A DNA stretch of 64,000 nt, from contig JBAIZL010000001.1 of the NCBI GenBank assembly GCA_036971475.1, positions 208,077,841 through 208,141,840 on the forward strand. The letters are read 5' to 3'. Positions within the stretch are counted from its first letter, which is position 1; every line of letters starts with the position of its first letter. The stretch comes from Prosapia bicincta (Eukaryota; Arthropoda; Insecta; Hemiptera; Cercopidae). Below the pieces are notes generated by a model. It was not told where the DNA came from. It did no database searches and saw only the letters and a list, made by a program, of their open reading frames with translations. A program made the position numbers and the translations under genes. Below are positions 38,136 to 51,167 of this stretch, one piece after another.

Positions 38136-38431
38136 TTGATATGGTCATTTCGCCGTTTAGATGTCTTTCAAAAGAACCCATCCCCCGGGACGACTTACCC
38201 GCTAAGGGTAGAATCCGCAGCAAGTTAGGTTTTTTCTTTTTTAAGTCCAGTGACTTGTTCTCTGGCAGATTTTGGCGAGCATTGCACAGCGTTCGTGGTT
38301 TCGGCTGCGAGCGGCTCGTTTCAAAATTCTTGCTCTGCAACGGGCGTCGGTTTGGTGGGCGGGCTTGCGCGCGCGTGCTGGTCAACGACGGAAGGGTTGA
38401 CGGCATGGTGCGTAGGTTGGCTCGGTCCGTT
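38136..38431 (+). other. GC-rich candidate exon (hypothetical)
   Basis: A second GC- and CpG-rich block (GGGCGGGCTTGCGCGCGCGTGC near 38358-38379) begins exactly at the acceptor and ends in a (CA)n tract. Its plus-strand frame from ATG 38141 begins MVISPFRCLSKEPIPRDD and becomes Thr-His repeats in the microsatellite, so it is unlikely to code to its end. A second acceptor-like TTGTTCTCTGGCAG ends at 38268. The minus strand carries a donor-like CGGGTAAGT around 38191-38199, so transcription in the other direction is also possible. Confidence 0.25.
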
Positions 38432-38514
38432 GCAACACACCCACACACACGCACACACACACACACAAGCACACACACACACACACAAACACCCACACAC
38501 ACACATACACACAA
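38432..38514. repeat. (CA)n microsatellite with interruptions
   Basis: About 80 bp of CA with G, A and C substitutions, directly adjoining the GC-rich block. Confidence 0.95.
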
Positions 38515-39569
38515 ATCAAATTTTTAATCAAATTATTTCCGATTATATTTTTTCAGAAGATTTGTTCTATTAGAAGCGCATCTGTTACTACAGGAATAAT
38601 ATTTTTAAAATATTAACGAATTGTAATTAAATAATAATTTTGATAAATGTAATATTAATATTATCAATAATTATAACGATAATAATAATAAAAGAACCTA
38701 TAGAAATATGAAAAAAACTATCAATACTTTTACCTCATGCTTACGGTTTCTAAAATATTTCTCTTTCATATAGTACTTTCATAGTGTTTTCTTAACTGAC
38801 GGTCCAACTAATTGTAAATCATTTCTAAACGTATATTTAGTGTTTAACTTTTGTTTTCTGAACATTTCATATTCATCATGAACAATCATACCTATATTAA
38901 CTAATTTTTCTTTCACCACTACTGTTTGAGGTGGATTTTTTAATATCTTAGAATATATTGCTGCCTTCTATAAAACCGCCTGAAGATAAAGAAGTTGTAA
39001 AAGATGAGTTAATTATTGGTTTTTTGTCCTTTGTATAGGTCGTGATTAATACATCACTAAATCGTAAATATATTGATAGCAGTATTTGGAGTCTTTGATT
39101 ATTTTATATCCCTGAAAATCTAACACATCCATTCATGATTGCAACCATCGCTGAATATCGTACAAATACTAATAATAATTGAAATATCTCTCAGATATCA
39201 TAGCAATGTTTAGTAAATAATGTTTAAATGTTGGCAGAATTCCAGATCTGCCAAACATTTCATAGTATATTTACAATTTAAAAATCCAGAGTTATTTGGA
39301 TTATTAAATCGTGTAAAAGTCGTAGACTCACATTAAAAAACGATATCTATTTTAAATGTTTTGTTTTTGGAAAATATTTTACTAGTTTATTATTCATACA
39401 AGCATTTAAATTTAGATCACATTATTTAATTTCGTACCCAATAAATATTTTATACAGTGGTTAAATGAATACCCGTATATGGGAAAGTAAAATATAACAT
39501 AAATAATCAACCTAAATCTTCTAAAATATATTTATATATACATATAATGGCACCTATACACGACTACAT

Positions 39570-39639
<70 letters not shown>

Positions 39640-40603
39640 CTTTTAATGGATGAACGCGGTCTTCCTCAAATAAGAAGTAAAATCAGAATAACTGAATCTT
39701 ACCAGAGACTTTAGAAGAGTGATGTATTTCGGAAATAGGCGACAGAGATTGCTGGTATACATATATTGAGGAACGAATACATATATTACCAGCGAAAAGT
39801 CAATAATATTTTATTAAATACAAAACCTGATCAACAAGTCCGATTCTAGTCCTTGACCCTGAATTCAGACTCATAAACAAATTATTGTGAAAATTATATT
39901 AAGTGGAAACTGTAGTAAATTGTTTTAAGAAATATATGATTAGGTGTAATTATGGTCGTGTGTTTGTTTGCACAGCACGCGGGAGTGCGCCAGTGTGTGT
40001 CTGATGTATGTATGTTTGTCTAATTATTGTCATACTGTTTGCGAATCGCATTAAATTTAGGCTTCAGTATCTTTTTAAAAACAAGGTCAAATTATGAATA
40101 CGAGTAGTCTTACGTTCCATATAGAGCTATTAAAGGGGGCTTTATAGATTAAAAGCAATTTTATGTTCAATAGCTGTTATTAACACAATTCTTTAGCTAC
40201 TATTATTTTTACACAGAGCAATTATAAAAGCATCTATACATTGTTTTAATTAGGCGTAATAATAATTATTGTCTTTGACATCAGACTTTTTTACACTTAA
40301 CCTGGCCTAATTGTCAATCTATCACTAATTTATTTACTCCCTTTAGTAGATTGTAAGCACTGACCCCTTGCTTTCTAAATAAAATGTTTCATGTATTGAC
40401 TTGCTTCTATTAATTTCTTTTGATTTCTAGCCTTCTCAAGTCTTAAAAACGTTTAGACCTTTTGAGAATATTGTGATTACTGTGTCCACTCAAGCATGAA
40501 AGGACTTGTAAAATTGTGGTATATATTACGGGGGGGGGGGGCTTTGCATATTACAATATCTATGCCAATATGGTACAATAGTTACTGTTTAAATTAAGAT
40601 AAT

Positions 40604-40656
<53 letters not shown>

Positions 40657-42164
40657 GTGTGTGTTTGTATTCATTCTAATTGCCAAAATCATTTCAGGGG
40701 GATGAAGATTCTTCCAGACAAGTCCAGTACGTTCGATCCATGCAGAAACTGTCAGGGTGTCTGAGACACATCTTCCAGTACCCGACACTTCAAGTAGCTT
40801 TAAAATTGTGAACGGTGCCACTTGAATATCATCTACGATCTAGGAGCTGTTCTTTTCAGGCAAAAGGCGCCGGAGCTGGCTGCCGCTATCGTCCGATATG
40901 ATCTAATGCTCCATGGACACGAATACAACAACAATAGACAAAAGTAAATTTTATTTTTAAAGTAATAGCCTACATACATTATACATAGTGTTATAAGGAG
41001 ATTTTCTTTATTTAAGAATTTAATTCGTATTTGTATTTGGTTTTTAATAATGACTGTAATCTATTCGCACATTCGCTGTTTCGTTTTGTTATACTATTGT
41101 AATCTGAATTATATACAATGGTTACTAGATTACATACAGAATAATTACCATCCAAATAGTGAAAAGTGAATAACTGAAAGCCTGAAACCGTAACACACCG
41201 AAAGCCCAGGATTTAACTAAACACTGGCACAGTGGACTTATTTACATAATTGATTCCTGAAACAAACCATTGATTCGTATCTCGCGTCGCTTTAACTTAT
41301 TCCGCCTTTATGTAAATTTTATTACAGGCTTTCGTTATGTTTTCAACGAATGAAATATTTATGGGCGTCGAAGCACAAATTAAATAATAATTCTATTTTT
41401 CAATCTGAAATGTCTTCAACACATTATTATAGAGCAGAAATAACAATTTGAAATGTTGTATTTTTTTTAGATAGAAAAGTGATTTGCTAAAAAGAAATAG
41501 ATTCTGAAAGTATTATTCTTTCTATTGAGATTATATTAACCATCCCCCTCTAAATTTGGCTTCGAGGTAGGCGAATTGAGAACAGATATTTCCCAACAGA
41601 GAACTGGAAAACTTTAGCATTTATTTAAAACTTTGTTAAATGTAAAACGCTCAGCCTTGGCCGTCAAGCACACACAATGTAATTCAATGTTTCACATTTA
41701 ACTATATTCTGTATTCGGCTGACTCAGGTGCTCGGTGATTTGTACACTGGGGTTGTGTTCGTGTCGTGAATGTATTGACTCTTCTTTTTAATAGATATTC
41801 AATTATTTATAATCTACCTCATTTGTTTGCATTATGCATGTGTATAAAATATGAACTTGTCTAAGGAATAATTACGTCCATAAATCCCAAGAGTATGGGT
41901 GAAAAAAAAATCAGAAATGTAATCAGTTAATATTTTACTTGATTCAATTGGGTAAAAAACATTTTTCAAGACCATTAGCAAGGAAAGCTTTGTTTGCTAG
42001 GAAAGATCGATAAACAAAAACACATTGCGAGAAGGCGATTGTTTGATCAGTTTATCGTAAGGTTTTTAATATAGAGAAAAAATAAGGACACAGATCATTA
42101 TTAAATTATCAATTGATTTCAGTGATTCGATCTTAGACAGCAGTTCAGGAATATTTTCTTAGAC
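38515..42164. other. AT-rich DNA with microsatellites and one unidentified GC-richer patch
   Basis: (TA)n at 39577-39636 and 40609-40647, and a run of about 12 G at 40530-40541. The patch 40680-40920 is GC-richer. Its minus-strand frame reads VAPFTILKLLEVSGTGRC and continues about 50 codons before running into the (TA)n. I do not recognise it. It could be a decayed exon or transposon fragment. The rest is featureless. Confidence 0.4.
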
Positions 42165-42828
42165 AGAGATATAAATAGCCTGGACCGATAGCATTAAAAG
42201 CGTCGTAGATTTAAAAAAAAATTTGACTCACTAAATTCTATTATGAGAGATCCGGAAAGATGGGCACACTTGGAAAGTAGCTATTGAAGTTGTACGTGAC
42301 CAGACTAGAGATGCTTCTGATTATTTGCTAACTATTTTAATTAGACTGTAGAATCAACGAGCTTCCTTTGTCAACGGGAATCAAAAAGGGGCACATAGGT
42401 ATGTAGAACTCTATCCTTTTATTCAACAATGAAACTATAAACGTTTTATTTCAAGTAACAATAATTAAACATTTAATCCTTGTTCATCGCGTCAATTTAG
42501 ACAGACGAATACCTAGGTACATTAGTCTAAATTCGAATTTATGGTAATACACGTTTTATGTTTAGCACAGCTAAATAATTCCATCCGAATGACGTCAGAA
42601 ATTATTTTAAAGATTTTAATGCGGGGTTAAGAGGGAAATATGATCGATCGTTACTCACAACTATGAAAAGGTTAAAAGAAGTAAGACCTTCCTCTGCGTA
42701 AAATCGCCCCCACATATCGAAGACCGTCATTCTGTAACAGAGACTGCTCCCTTATGATTGAATAATGATGGGAGATAATACGTGAAGCTTACCATTTTTA
42801 ATGAAGATAGTCATGAAAATTATACAGG
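42165..42828 (+). repeat. Local repeat family D, unit 1
   Basis: A unit of about 660 bp beginning GATATAAATAGCC. Its opening 120 bp recur at 42829-42951 and its last ~510 bp (from GTACGTGACCAG, 42290) recur at 43973-44478. Shared phrases include GACGTCAGAA with a CRE palindrome (42590-42597), TTTTAATGCGGGGTTAAGAG, and CCCACATATCGAAGACC. Confidence 0.75.
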
Positions 42829-43857
42829 GATATAAACCCCATAGATCGATAGCATTAAAAGCGTTATAGATTTTTTAAAATATGTAACTCGGTAAATTAG
42901 ATTATTAGAGATAGGCACACTTGAAAAGTAGCTACTGCGTTTGGACGACGAAATTAAAAGAAAGGTTGATCTGTCATGGAGGAGAAGAGTCTTATAAAAA
43001 TACCATTCAAAAAACATACAAAAACTTTTGGATATTTTGGTTTGTATTATGTATGCTTTAATATTTGACTTGACTAAATGTTTTCTATTTTATAACAAAT
43101 AACCTCTTCGGGCGTATTCCTAAGCGATATCTATCCTACTCTTTGTTTTTTGTCACACTAAAAACAAAAAACAAAAAATGTTTTCATGCGTTTTGTTTAA
43201 GAATTTGAGCCTAACTTACAATCAAACTATTTAGTACTCATTGGAATTTATGAAACGTTGTATCGATTTTGATATACCAAATTTTATTAACTTATTCAGA
43301 TTATTTATGAATAATAATCAACTCCCCCGGATACATATTAATATTTCTTCAACGTCTAAAACCCTATTCGCTGTGTCCAATAATATTAGTAATTAGATTT
43401 TACAAATATCACCGCTACATGCCATATTTTTCACACCACATTTTTTATATTATTTTCTCACATAATTTTTATATTCCATATTATTATTTATTTGTAATAA
43501 CTCTTTAATAAAAACCGAGGTTGACAATACATCTATTAGAGATTTAGTTTGCTATAATTCTGTAGAAATGAAAAAAAGTAATTTGTCGCTTGGAAGCGTG
43601 GATTCAACTCAAATAATATGAATAAATCCAGACGGCCTTAGAAATAAAACGTATCGCCTGGACTTTGTTACCTCGACCGTATACATATGATAGGAATAAA
43701 CCCATTTAAGCGGATCATGACAACCATACCTCAAAAACTGAATTGTATATTCTCAAAATCAAACTACTGTCAAAACATTGGCAAGAGTGTAATTTAAAAC
43801 TTCCGAAAGATGTACGATAATATGTTTTACAAGATTTCAACATGTTTATGAATTTTG

Positions 43858-43912
<55 letters not shown>

Positions 43913-44478
43913 TACAACCACTCTCATTCATATAAAACCGCTTTAAATACCGATCCTATAACAATTGTAGTTGGACGTGACCAGATGCTTTTTGGTGCTT
44001 TTGATGTTTCTCTAACTATTTTAATAAGACTAGAGAATCCACGAGCTTCCCTTTGTCAACGAGAATCAAAACGGCTACGTAGGTATGTAGAATTCTAACC
44101 TTTTAGTCAACAATAAAAGTCTAAAAGATTTATTTCAAGTAACAATATTTAAACATTTAATCCTTGTTCATTGCGACAATTCAGACAGACAAATATCTAA
44201 GTACTTAACCCTAGATTCGGCTTTATGTTAATACACACTTCAAGTTTAGCACAACTAAATAATTCCGTCCGAATGACGTCAGAAGTTATTTTAAGGATTT
44301 TAATGCGGGGTTAAGAGTAAAAGATTACGATCGTAACTCTACTATAGAAAGGTTAAAAGAGTTAAGACCTTCGTCTGCGTAAAATCACCCCCACATATCG
44401 AAGACCATCTTTCTGTAACAGAGGCTGCTCCCTTATAATTGAATAATGATGGGTAAAAATTCGTGAAGCTTATTATAA
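42829..44478 (+). repeat. Family D, unit 2, split by an insertion
   Basis: The first part (42829-42951) matches 42168-42290. The match then stops at TTTGGACG and resumes at GTTGGACG near 43970. The 1.0 kb between them (about 42952-43970) is absent from unit 1 and is flanked by a short TTGGACG duplication. It includes a (TA)n at 43859-43907. I see no terminal inverted repeats or coding frame in the inserted piece. Confidence 0.6.
43859..43907. repeat. (TA)n microsatellite
   Basis: About 48 bp of alternating TA inside the inserted segment. Confidence 0.95.
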
Positions 44479-46278
44479 TAAATGAAAATTGTAATAAAAA
44501 TTATGTCTATGATTTCAAGACCGAGTGGTACAGCATCTAGTTACTAACCTAGCGCCAAAGAATAATGTGCTTTGTCAGACCTCAGATTGTCTCAATATAC
44601 TAGAAATAGTACCTAGAATCGAACCAAATGATAGCATTAGCGTTTGGAGAGTACATCTGACCACATTATGTACGTAAGTCAACTATATACTCGCTCTTAT
44701 GTACTCCCTAACCATTGAAAAGACTTGATATCACTCATGAAAGGATTTCTATGCACAAAACTCGAATATCTATTAACATGAGTTTGTACCAATCGAATTT
44801 CAGGTCTTCAGGGTTGCATATTTGGTCATGTTCTTTCAATTTATATTGCAGAACACATGTTACCTAATACAAAGTTTGCAAATCTGGACGAGGTTTGACA
44901 GATACAGTATTTAATGAAATATTTAGTGTAGCAGAATCTCCTAAGGAGCAGGATATCTATGAAAGCATGGATATAATTCAACTGATTAGGCAGCGCTAGG
45001 TATATGTTGACTATACTAAGTTGATGATCTTACTAAAACGTATTGGAGACACCCCTCAAGAGACCTTATTTTCGAAGATATTTTTATATACAATTTTTTG
45101 TATTAACTTGGCAAAAAAACACCACCTACTGATTTCTTCAGGAGACGCGTTTCGCACTATCTCAGCACAAATTATTATTTGGTATGACATCACTATTGCT
45201 CAGGTGTTTTGTGTTGGAGTGAGTCTGATGTGTATGTCTGTACTGTAGCGTATTATTGTTCACATAGTAGTTGTTCATTATTTATTGTTATGCTCGAATA
45301 TAGTATTTGATTGTGAGTGTGTTTTGTCATTTACAATGTGTTGTAGAGGGTATGTATGGTGTTTGTATATCTTGTAGTTTTCTACTGCGTTATGATTGTT
45401 GTTTTTTTTATGTAATGTAGGGGTTTTAGATTGGTGTCTATGTCAAACTGTGAGTGTAGTGTGTTTTATATGTGTATGGCAAAATTTGATTTGGGTTGTG
45501 TCTTTCTTATATATATTACGTGTTCGTTGTATCTTGGGATAAATTTTCTTCAAGTTTGTCCTGTGTAAAAACTGGGATAGTTGTTGCATATAATCATGTA
45601 TACATCTGCTCTGTCGTGTTTATCCTGGTGTCCCAGCCTTTGTATCAAGTAACATCTGTTATCCAATATTAATTGAAACAACATGACGATATAGCAACCC
45701 TGTACACCTGAAATACGATTGGTACAATCTCACGTTAGTAGATATTCGAGTTTTCTTCATAGTAATACTTTCATGAGTGATTCTAACTCTTTTCAAACGC
45801 TAAGGATTACGTAAGTGCGAATATATATTTGTCTTAAGTAAATAATGTGGCCAGATTTACAGTTCTAACGCCAATGTTATCATTATGTTCGATTCTTAGT
45901 ACTAATTCTAGAATAATGAGACAATCTGAGGTCTGGAAAAGCACATTATTCTTTGGCGCTTGGGTTGTAATTAAATGCTGTACTCCTCGAAATCATAGAC
46001 ATAATCTTCAAGACTATTCTCATTAGATATTATAAGCTTTACTCTATTATCACACATAATTATTCAATTATAAGGGAGCAGACTCTGTTACAGAATGACA
46101 GTTGTCGATATGTGGGGAGGGGGGTTATTTTACGCAAACGAAAGTCATACCATTTTTAACCTTTTCATAGTTGTGAGTTACGATCGATCATCTTTACCCC
46201 TTAACCCTGCGTTGAAATCCTTAAAATAATTGCTGACGTCATTCGGTCGGAAATATTTAGCTGTGCTAAACTTAAAGC
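44235..46278. repeat. Large inverted duplication (family D and adjoining DNA)
   Basis: The left arm (about 44235-44852) is the diverged reverse complement of the right arm (about 45672-46278), with a spacer of about 0.8 kb. Paired landmarks include CAGACCTCAGATTGTCTCA (44578 on) versus its inverse near 45910, GCGCCAAAGAATAATGTGCT (44551 on) versus its inverse near 45940, and the CRE-bearing GAATGACGTCAG (44271 on) versus its inverse near 46233. The spacer holds a 75-codon frame (45021-45248) that I do not recognise. It could be a long-inverted-repeat transposon or a local inverted duplication. Confidence 0.75.
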
Positions 46279-46511
46279 CTGTTTTTATACAAAAACCTCA
46301 AGATGTACAACTCAGAAACTGCAAATATTATTTAATTTCTTATGGAATTGAAATGAAGATTTGGACACATAATATGAAAGTAAAGACAGGGAGACAAATT
46401 GAAACAGTCGGGTACATTTTCATTCAATCCTTACCTAACATCAAAGTAGTGTTCTTCCATGCCGCGTTTCAGAGTAACTCCATTATTACATTCTATCTTT
46501 TAGCTCACACT

Positions 46512-46514
<3 letters not shown>

Positions 46515-46572
<58 letters not shown>
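46515..46572. repeat. (TA)n microsatellite inside repeat A
   Basis: Pure alternating TA. It is responsible for the Ile-Tyr tail of the open frame spanning 46230-46619. Confidence 0.95.
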
Positions 46573-46577
<5 letters not shown>

Positions 46578-46598
46578 GTTGTGCACATTTTCCATGGT

Positions 46599-46720
46599 CA
46601 TCCAATCAAGATCAAATAAGGATGACAATTGATGTTAATACAGTTTTTTTTTCAAATATTTATTCAATAAATTAATTTCAGGTTTCGGATTCGATCTGAA
46701 AGAGAACCAGTTTTAAATCC
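46599..46720 (-). mobile_element. SINE-like unit, copy 3 (truncated)
   Basis: On the minus strand a B-box-like AGATCGAATCCGAAACC (46683-46699) and the conserved 3' segment ending CTTGATTGG survive. The A box is no longer recognisable. Confidence 0.4.
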
Positions 46721-46990
46721 AAAATGGGAAATTATATTTAGAAACGAAGAATTCTAACAAACACAATAGTAGTCCAACACAATTTACTGTATAGGAAAAT
46801 GGAAAATTGCAGGGAAATTCTCTTTCTGTTTTAGCATTTAATATTATGATTCTGTCATATGTAGGCCTATATACAAATGTATATAATTGTAATGATGACA
46901 TAAAATGTAACTCCAATTTTTAAAACATTTTCTTAGTTTCAGTAGGCTAACTTCAATGTTATTTCTAATACACTGTATTACTTTTTTAAA

Positions 46991-48427
46991 GCCTCAAACT
47001 TTACTAGTAAATTATATAAACTGTGTATAATAAAATAGGATTACAGTTTAATGGTATGATAATGGAATTAATCCGAAACTCGCTGACGAAGAACAAGGTT
47101 TTGAATTTACAAAAGCCAGACAAATTTTCCTGAACTATGCCAATATTCTAATCGAAATAAAAATAATTATATAAGGAATTACATATCGGTAATATTTAAA
47201 ACGGAGAACTTAAGATGGATCGTGTAATTGAGACTTAATAATATGTGTGAGAATTTAAGAGAAGGTAAAATGTATACCGATCCAAAATATAGGATCTGCA
47301 TAGATAATATTATGATAGTAAAATAGAAAAAATTGCGGACAAAGACCATATATAACCAATGAACCCTGTTCATCAACATTAAAATGAATCTGAACTCTAC
47401 CGTGCAATACTCATCAGTCCCCAAAACAGTCAGGCAATGCAATAGTCACGCACAGATCCATTTAGCTCTTCGTGTATCTGTGATAGACGCAGCACGTTAT
47501 TGAGCGCTGTCAACGTACCTCGCTAATCAGTTTAGGACTCAAAGGAAAGTTAGAAATGTTTGCAATTATTGTCGACAAAGCAGCCTTCTTGCGAAATGAA
47601 AATTTGTTGTTTATATCGAATCATTTATATTTGTCTATTAACTGTATTGACAAGAGTAAATACGTTTTTTTTGTAATAACAAATATAATGGTCAAGTCAA
47701 TGTAAAGAGACATGTAAAAACAACAAGGTTGTAATAAACTTGAAATATCTACAAATTGTAGCACATTCCAATAAAAAATAAATGGAGAATTTCAAATTAT
47801 TATTTTTTTTTATTTTCCGAATTACACTTATAAATGAACTTGAAAATAATTTTACGAAGTTCCTTCAATTGACAAATTTAAATTTGCACTAATACTGAAA
47901 TATAACCTTACACATATCTTGCGCCTAAACTATTTGGTTCTAATATTTCACTAAAATTCATCCCCTATGGTCAGTGTTCACCCTTGTCAAAGCGCATTCC
48001 CCTCTTTTCCATCAAACCAGTATATTCCCTCCGTACAATCGTTTGCTATTTTCCTATTGTTCCCATTGTGGGGGCGGTTTTGTAGGACATCCCTCACTGT
48101 TAATTCCGTACAAAGTAATCAGTTTGAGCCACGAAAGTCATTTCGCTCACGATTCTAAATAAAGCCCTGACAACCATAACACTCAATCAGACTTTGTGTG
48201 ATAGCCTTATCTTCAAAACCCACAGCAACACAGATATATAACAAAACTATTACCGTAATCACCTTTGTTACAGTTAGGAGGAATTATTTACATTTACGAT
48301 AACAAGAAGGGGCTCAAATGTATATAACCATATTAACTTTAGCAAAATTATTTATAAAAGATGTTACAAAACTATACGATGAGAAAAGTGAAGATATTCC
48401 AAATTATACTCCACACGCGCGCATTGA
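46991..48427. other. AT-rich DNA, nothing recognised
   Basis: Small frames at 47179-47442 (minus) and 47967-48162 (plus, two overlapping frames) show no recognisable family. Confidence 0.5.
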
Positions 48428-49600
48428 ACTACGTTAATCAAGTGCTATTTAATAATATTACCTTTATTAATAAATATTTATAAGTCAAAACTAGAGGTGC
48501 CAACTTTAATCTCCAACTGTGTGCACCATATTTTTTTACCTAAGACAAACATTTTAAAAAATATAATTTTCGGTTAAAATAGTTAAATAAGTAATTAAAA
48601 AGTAATTAAATTGTGTGGTCAAAATTTTTTTAAATGGTTCCCTTGTTTAAATCTTTAAACAATACCAAATATCTCTTACGCTTATTTATATAGCTTTTGA
48701 AAGTACATTATTTTTATTATAAAAATTACACTACGTCAATAAATTGCTATTTGATATAATTAAATTTCCTATTTTTATACAAAAAGAGGTGAACTTGACA
48801 ATGTAATTCTATTTTTCAACGGTGTGTTCAAAATGTGTTATTTATTCAAGAGGAAGAAAAATTTTAAAAAAATGTGACTGCGGTTAAAGTAGCCTTTATC
48901 TAAGATATTACAAGGGACACATTTTTTTGCCATGATCATATAGATTTCCATTGTTTAAATCTCAAAAAAAATGTCTTATATAGACTTTAAAAGTTCAATG
49001 TTTTTAGTGTAAAATTTAAACTGAGTCGATTATTTGTTATTTTATATAATTACCTTTCCTAGTTCTAAACAAAAACCAGTGAAATCGACGAAGTCATTTA
49101 ATTTTCCAACTGTATATGCAAAATATTTATTGATTATAGAAGAAGAAAAATACTAAATTATGTATTGCGGTTAAAGTTTTTATCTAAGATTTTATAAATG
49201 GGACATTTTACTTCCACAACCATATAGAGAGGTTACATTTTTAAATAAAAACACACATTTCTCTTTCACTAATTGACAAGGCCTTTACAAAAACCCTATT
49301 TTCAGCGTATCAGTTATTCTACGTCAATCAATAATGCTATCTGGCATGATTAAATTCGTATTTCCAACAGAAATCGAATGATGAAATAAGCTATTTTTAT
49401 TTTCCAACCGTGTACACAGAATATTATTTTTGCTGAAGAGGAAGAATTATATATTTCTGTTACAATAATTTATCTAGGATATTAAATATCACGGTATTTT
49501 GTTGCAACAACTAAGTAAAATGTTAAATTTTTGAAATTTCTCTTGGATTTAAAATCTCTCTTCGAATTGGATATTTTTAAGCCCTTTAAAAATTAAGTTT
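48428..49600. repeat. Diverged ~297-bp tandem repeat, about four units
   Basis: Units start near 48428 (AACTACGTTAATCAAGTGCT), 48730 (ACTACGTCAATAAATTGCT), 49020 (CTGAGTCGATTATTTGTT) and 49319 (CTACGTCAATCAATAATGCT). Each then repeats, in order, a TATAATTAAATTTCC-like phrase, TTTTCCAACYGTGT, AAGAGGAAGAA and GCGGTTAAAGT...TTATCTAAGAT. Spacing is about 290-302 bp. The units are old and AT-rich. No coding frame was found. Confidence 0.75.
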
Positions 49601-51167
49601 TACAATTTTACAAGTTTGACTGATTTAAAAGTACGCACCGTATTAGCAGGCTGTAGATGACAGAAAACCAATAATTGGCTGCCTATACAAAAAATGTTTT
49701 CATTTACAGTTTACAGTTACTACAATAATTGGGAACATTTTCCAAATTTCGAATATTTTTCGCTTCAACAGAGTTTTATAGTTTATAGAACCTTTAAAAA
49801 ATTCTTTTTACATGAAACGAAAACCTTCTATTATTTTCTACGACGTACATTTTTTAAAAATATTTCTATTATAAATTCATTTTATAGAAAAATGCACGTT
49901 TTTTTAGAAAATTCGAACCATATATATATATAACGTGAATGCGGTTTACAAACATAAACGAATTACTTTTCATATAATGTTTAGAATTGCAGTTTCAGCC
50001 GGTGGTGCTTCTCGTGTTTAACAGCAATCACAGCAAATTAATGACCACGAATTGTCGGCTTAATCAGCGAAATAAGGGAGAGTTTCGTTAGTTAATAAAG
50101 GAACACATTTGTTTAAATTCTAAAGACAACACTGAGATGTAAAAAGCGAAGGTTTTTAATTAAATTACTTGCGTTTTATATTTTCATTCTCTCTTGCCCG
50201 TTGTAAATGAAAGTCGTATAAATTAATTGAAATAAATCGTTCAGAGATCAGTTATTTCTTTTATTCCAAGGCTAACACTGTATTTATTGATAGTTATTTT
50301 ATTACTTTGGATGAAATGTATTTTGGAACTTTATTAAAAACTGTTTACTGTATGAAGGAATTTTTGACTAAATGATAAAGATTATGTTTAGAACTCTATT
50401 GCCGGCTCGTCAGTTTATTTTGTGATTACTCCATTCCCAACTGTCAGATAAGATGTATTAAGCTGTAAGTTTATGAAGTATTTTGGAATAGAAAACATAG
50501 TAAAACGATAAGAATATAGACGACAGCTATCAAGGTACCTCTTATGTCTTCGTCTAAAGATGGCAAAAATGGACGCTAATGTTGTAGTGAATATATAGTA
50601 CATCATGTCCATCTATACTCCGACGAATCCAACCTAAAACTCATATCAACCTTTGGCACTTAATACCATGATTAGTAAAAGCAGTAAGATAGAGTCCAAA
50701 GAGATACCTGTGAGGTCTAGAATGATTCCCTGCCCAACCGGTTTTTGCAGAGATATTCGGGAATAAAGAACCATCCAATCGGCCAGGATTTACGAATATC
50801 ATCACATAAAAATAAAGCTGAAAAGGATAGCTAGTGATAGTGCTTTAATAAGTGCAGTGACAAAAATGCACTCTTCGTAACTCAGCTCGTCACCATAACC
50901 ACCAGTTAAATACTACACTTAAGAACTTTTATAAAAGTAAATCTACTGTATTTAACGCTTTATGTAGTGATTCTATTGTTATCGTTAGATGTATGTTATT
51001 TAGACATAAAAATAACAAGTTATTTACAACAGCATATCTATTTAAATACGGTAACAAAATTAAAATACCAAAAAGTTACCTTGTCATTCTACAGCTTATT
51101 ATATTCTTGTCGTTATTTTTTAATAATCCTGCCGAGAATTATAATAAATAAAATATTAATATAATCA
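49601..51167. other. AT-rich DNA, nothing recognised
   Basis: The 79-codon frame 49694-49933 is Phe/Tyr-rich and compositional. No element ends were seen. Confidence 0.5.

Larger units (their letters stand above)
46440..46990. repeat. Dispersed repeat family A, copy 3
   Basis: Shares TTTTAGCTCACACTCC (46499 on), CATCCAATCAAGATCAAAT, TAGTAGTCCAACACAATTTA and GGAAAATTGCAGGGAAATTC with copies 1 and 2. A (TA)n of about 58 bp (46515-46572) occupies the place where copy 1 has only a short GATATATATCC. Confidence 0.6.

Noticed and set aside
40594..40821. Minus-strand frame VAPFTILKLLEVSG... as a possible exon
   Set aside because: Starts at a non-ATG codon, runs into (TA)n, and I recognise no family. 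Mentioned only as an unidentified patch.
44515..44660. tRNA-like words (GACCGAGTGGTACAGC on plus, GGTTCGATTC on minus)
   Set aside because: The A-box-like and B-box-like words lie on opposite strands and cannot form one promoter.
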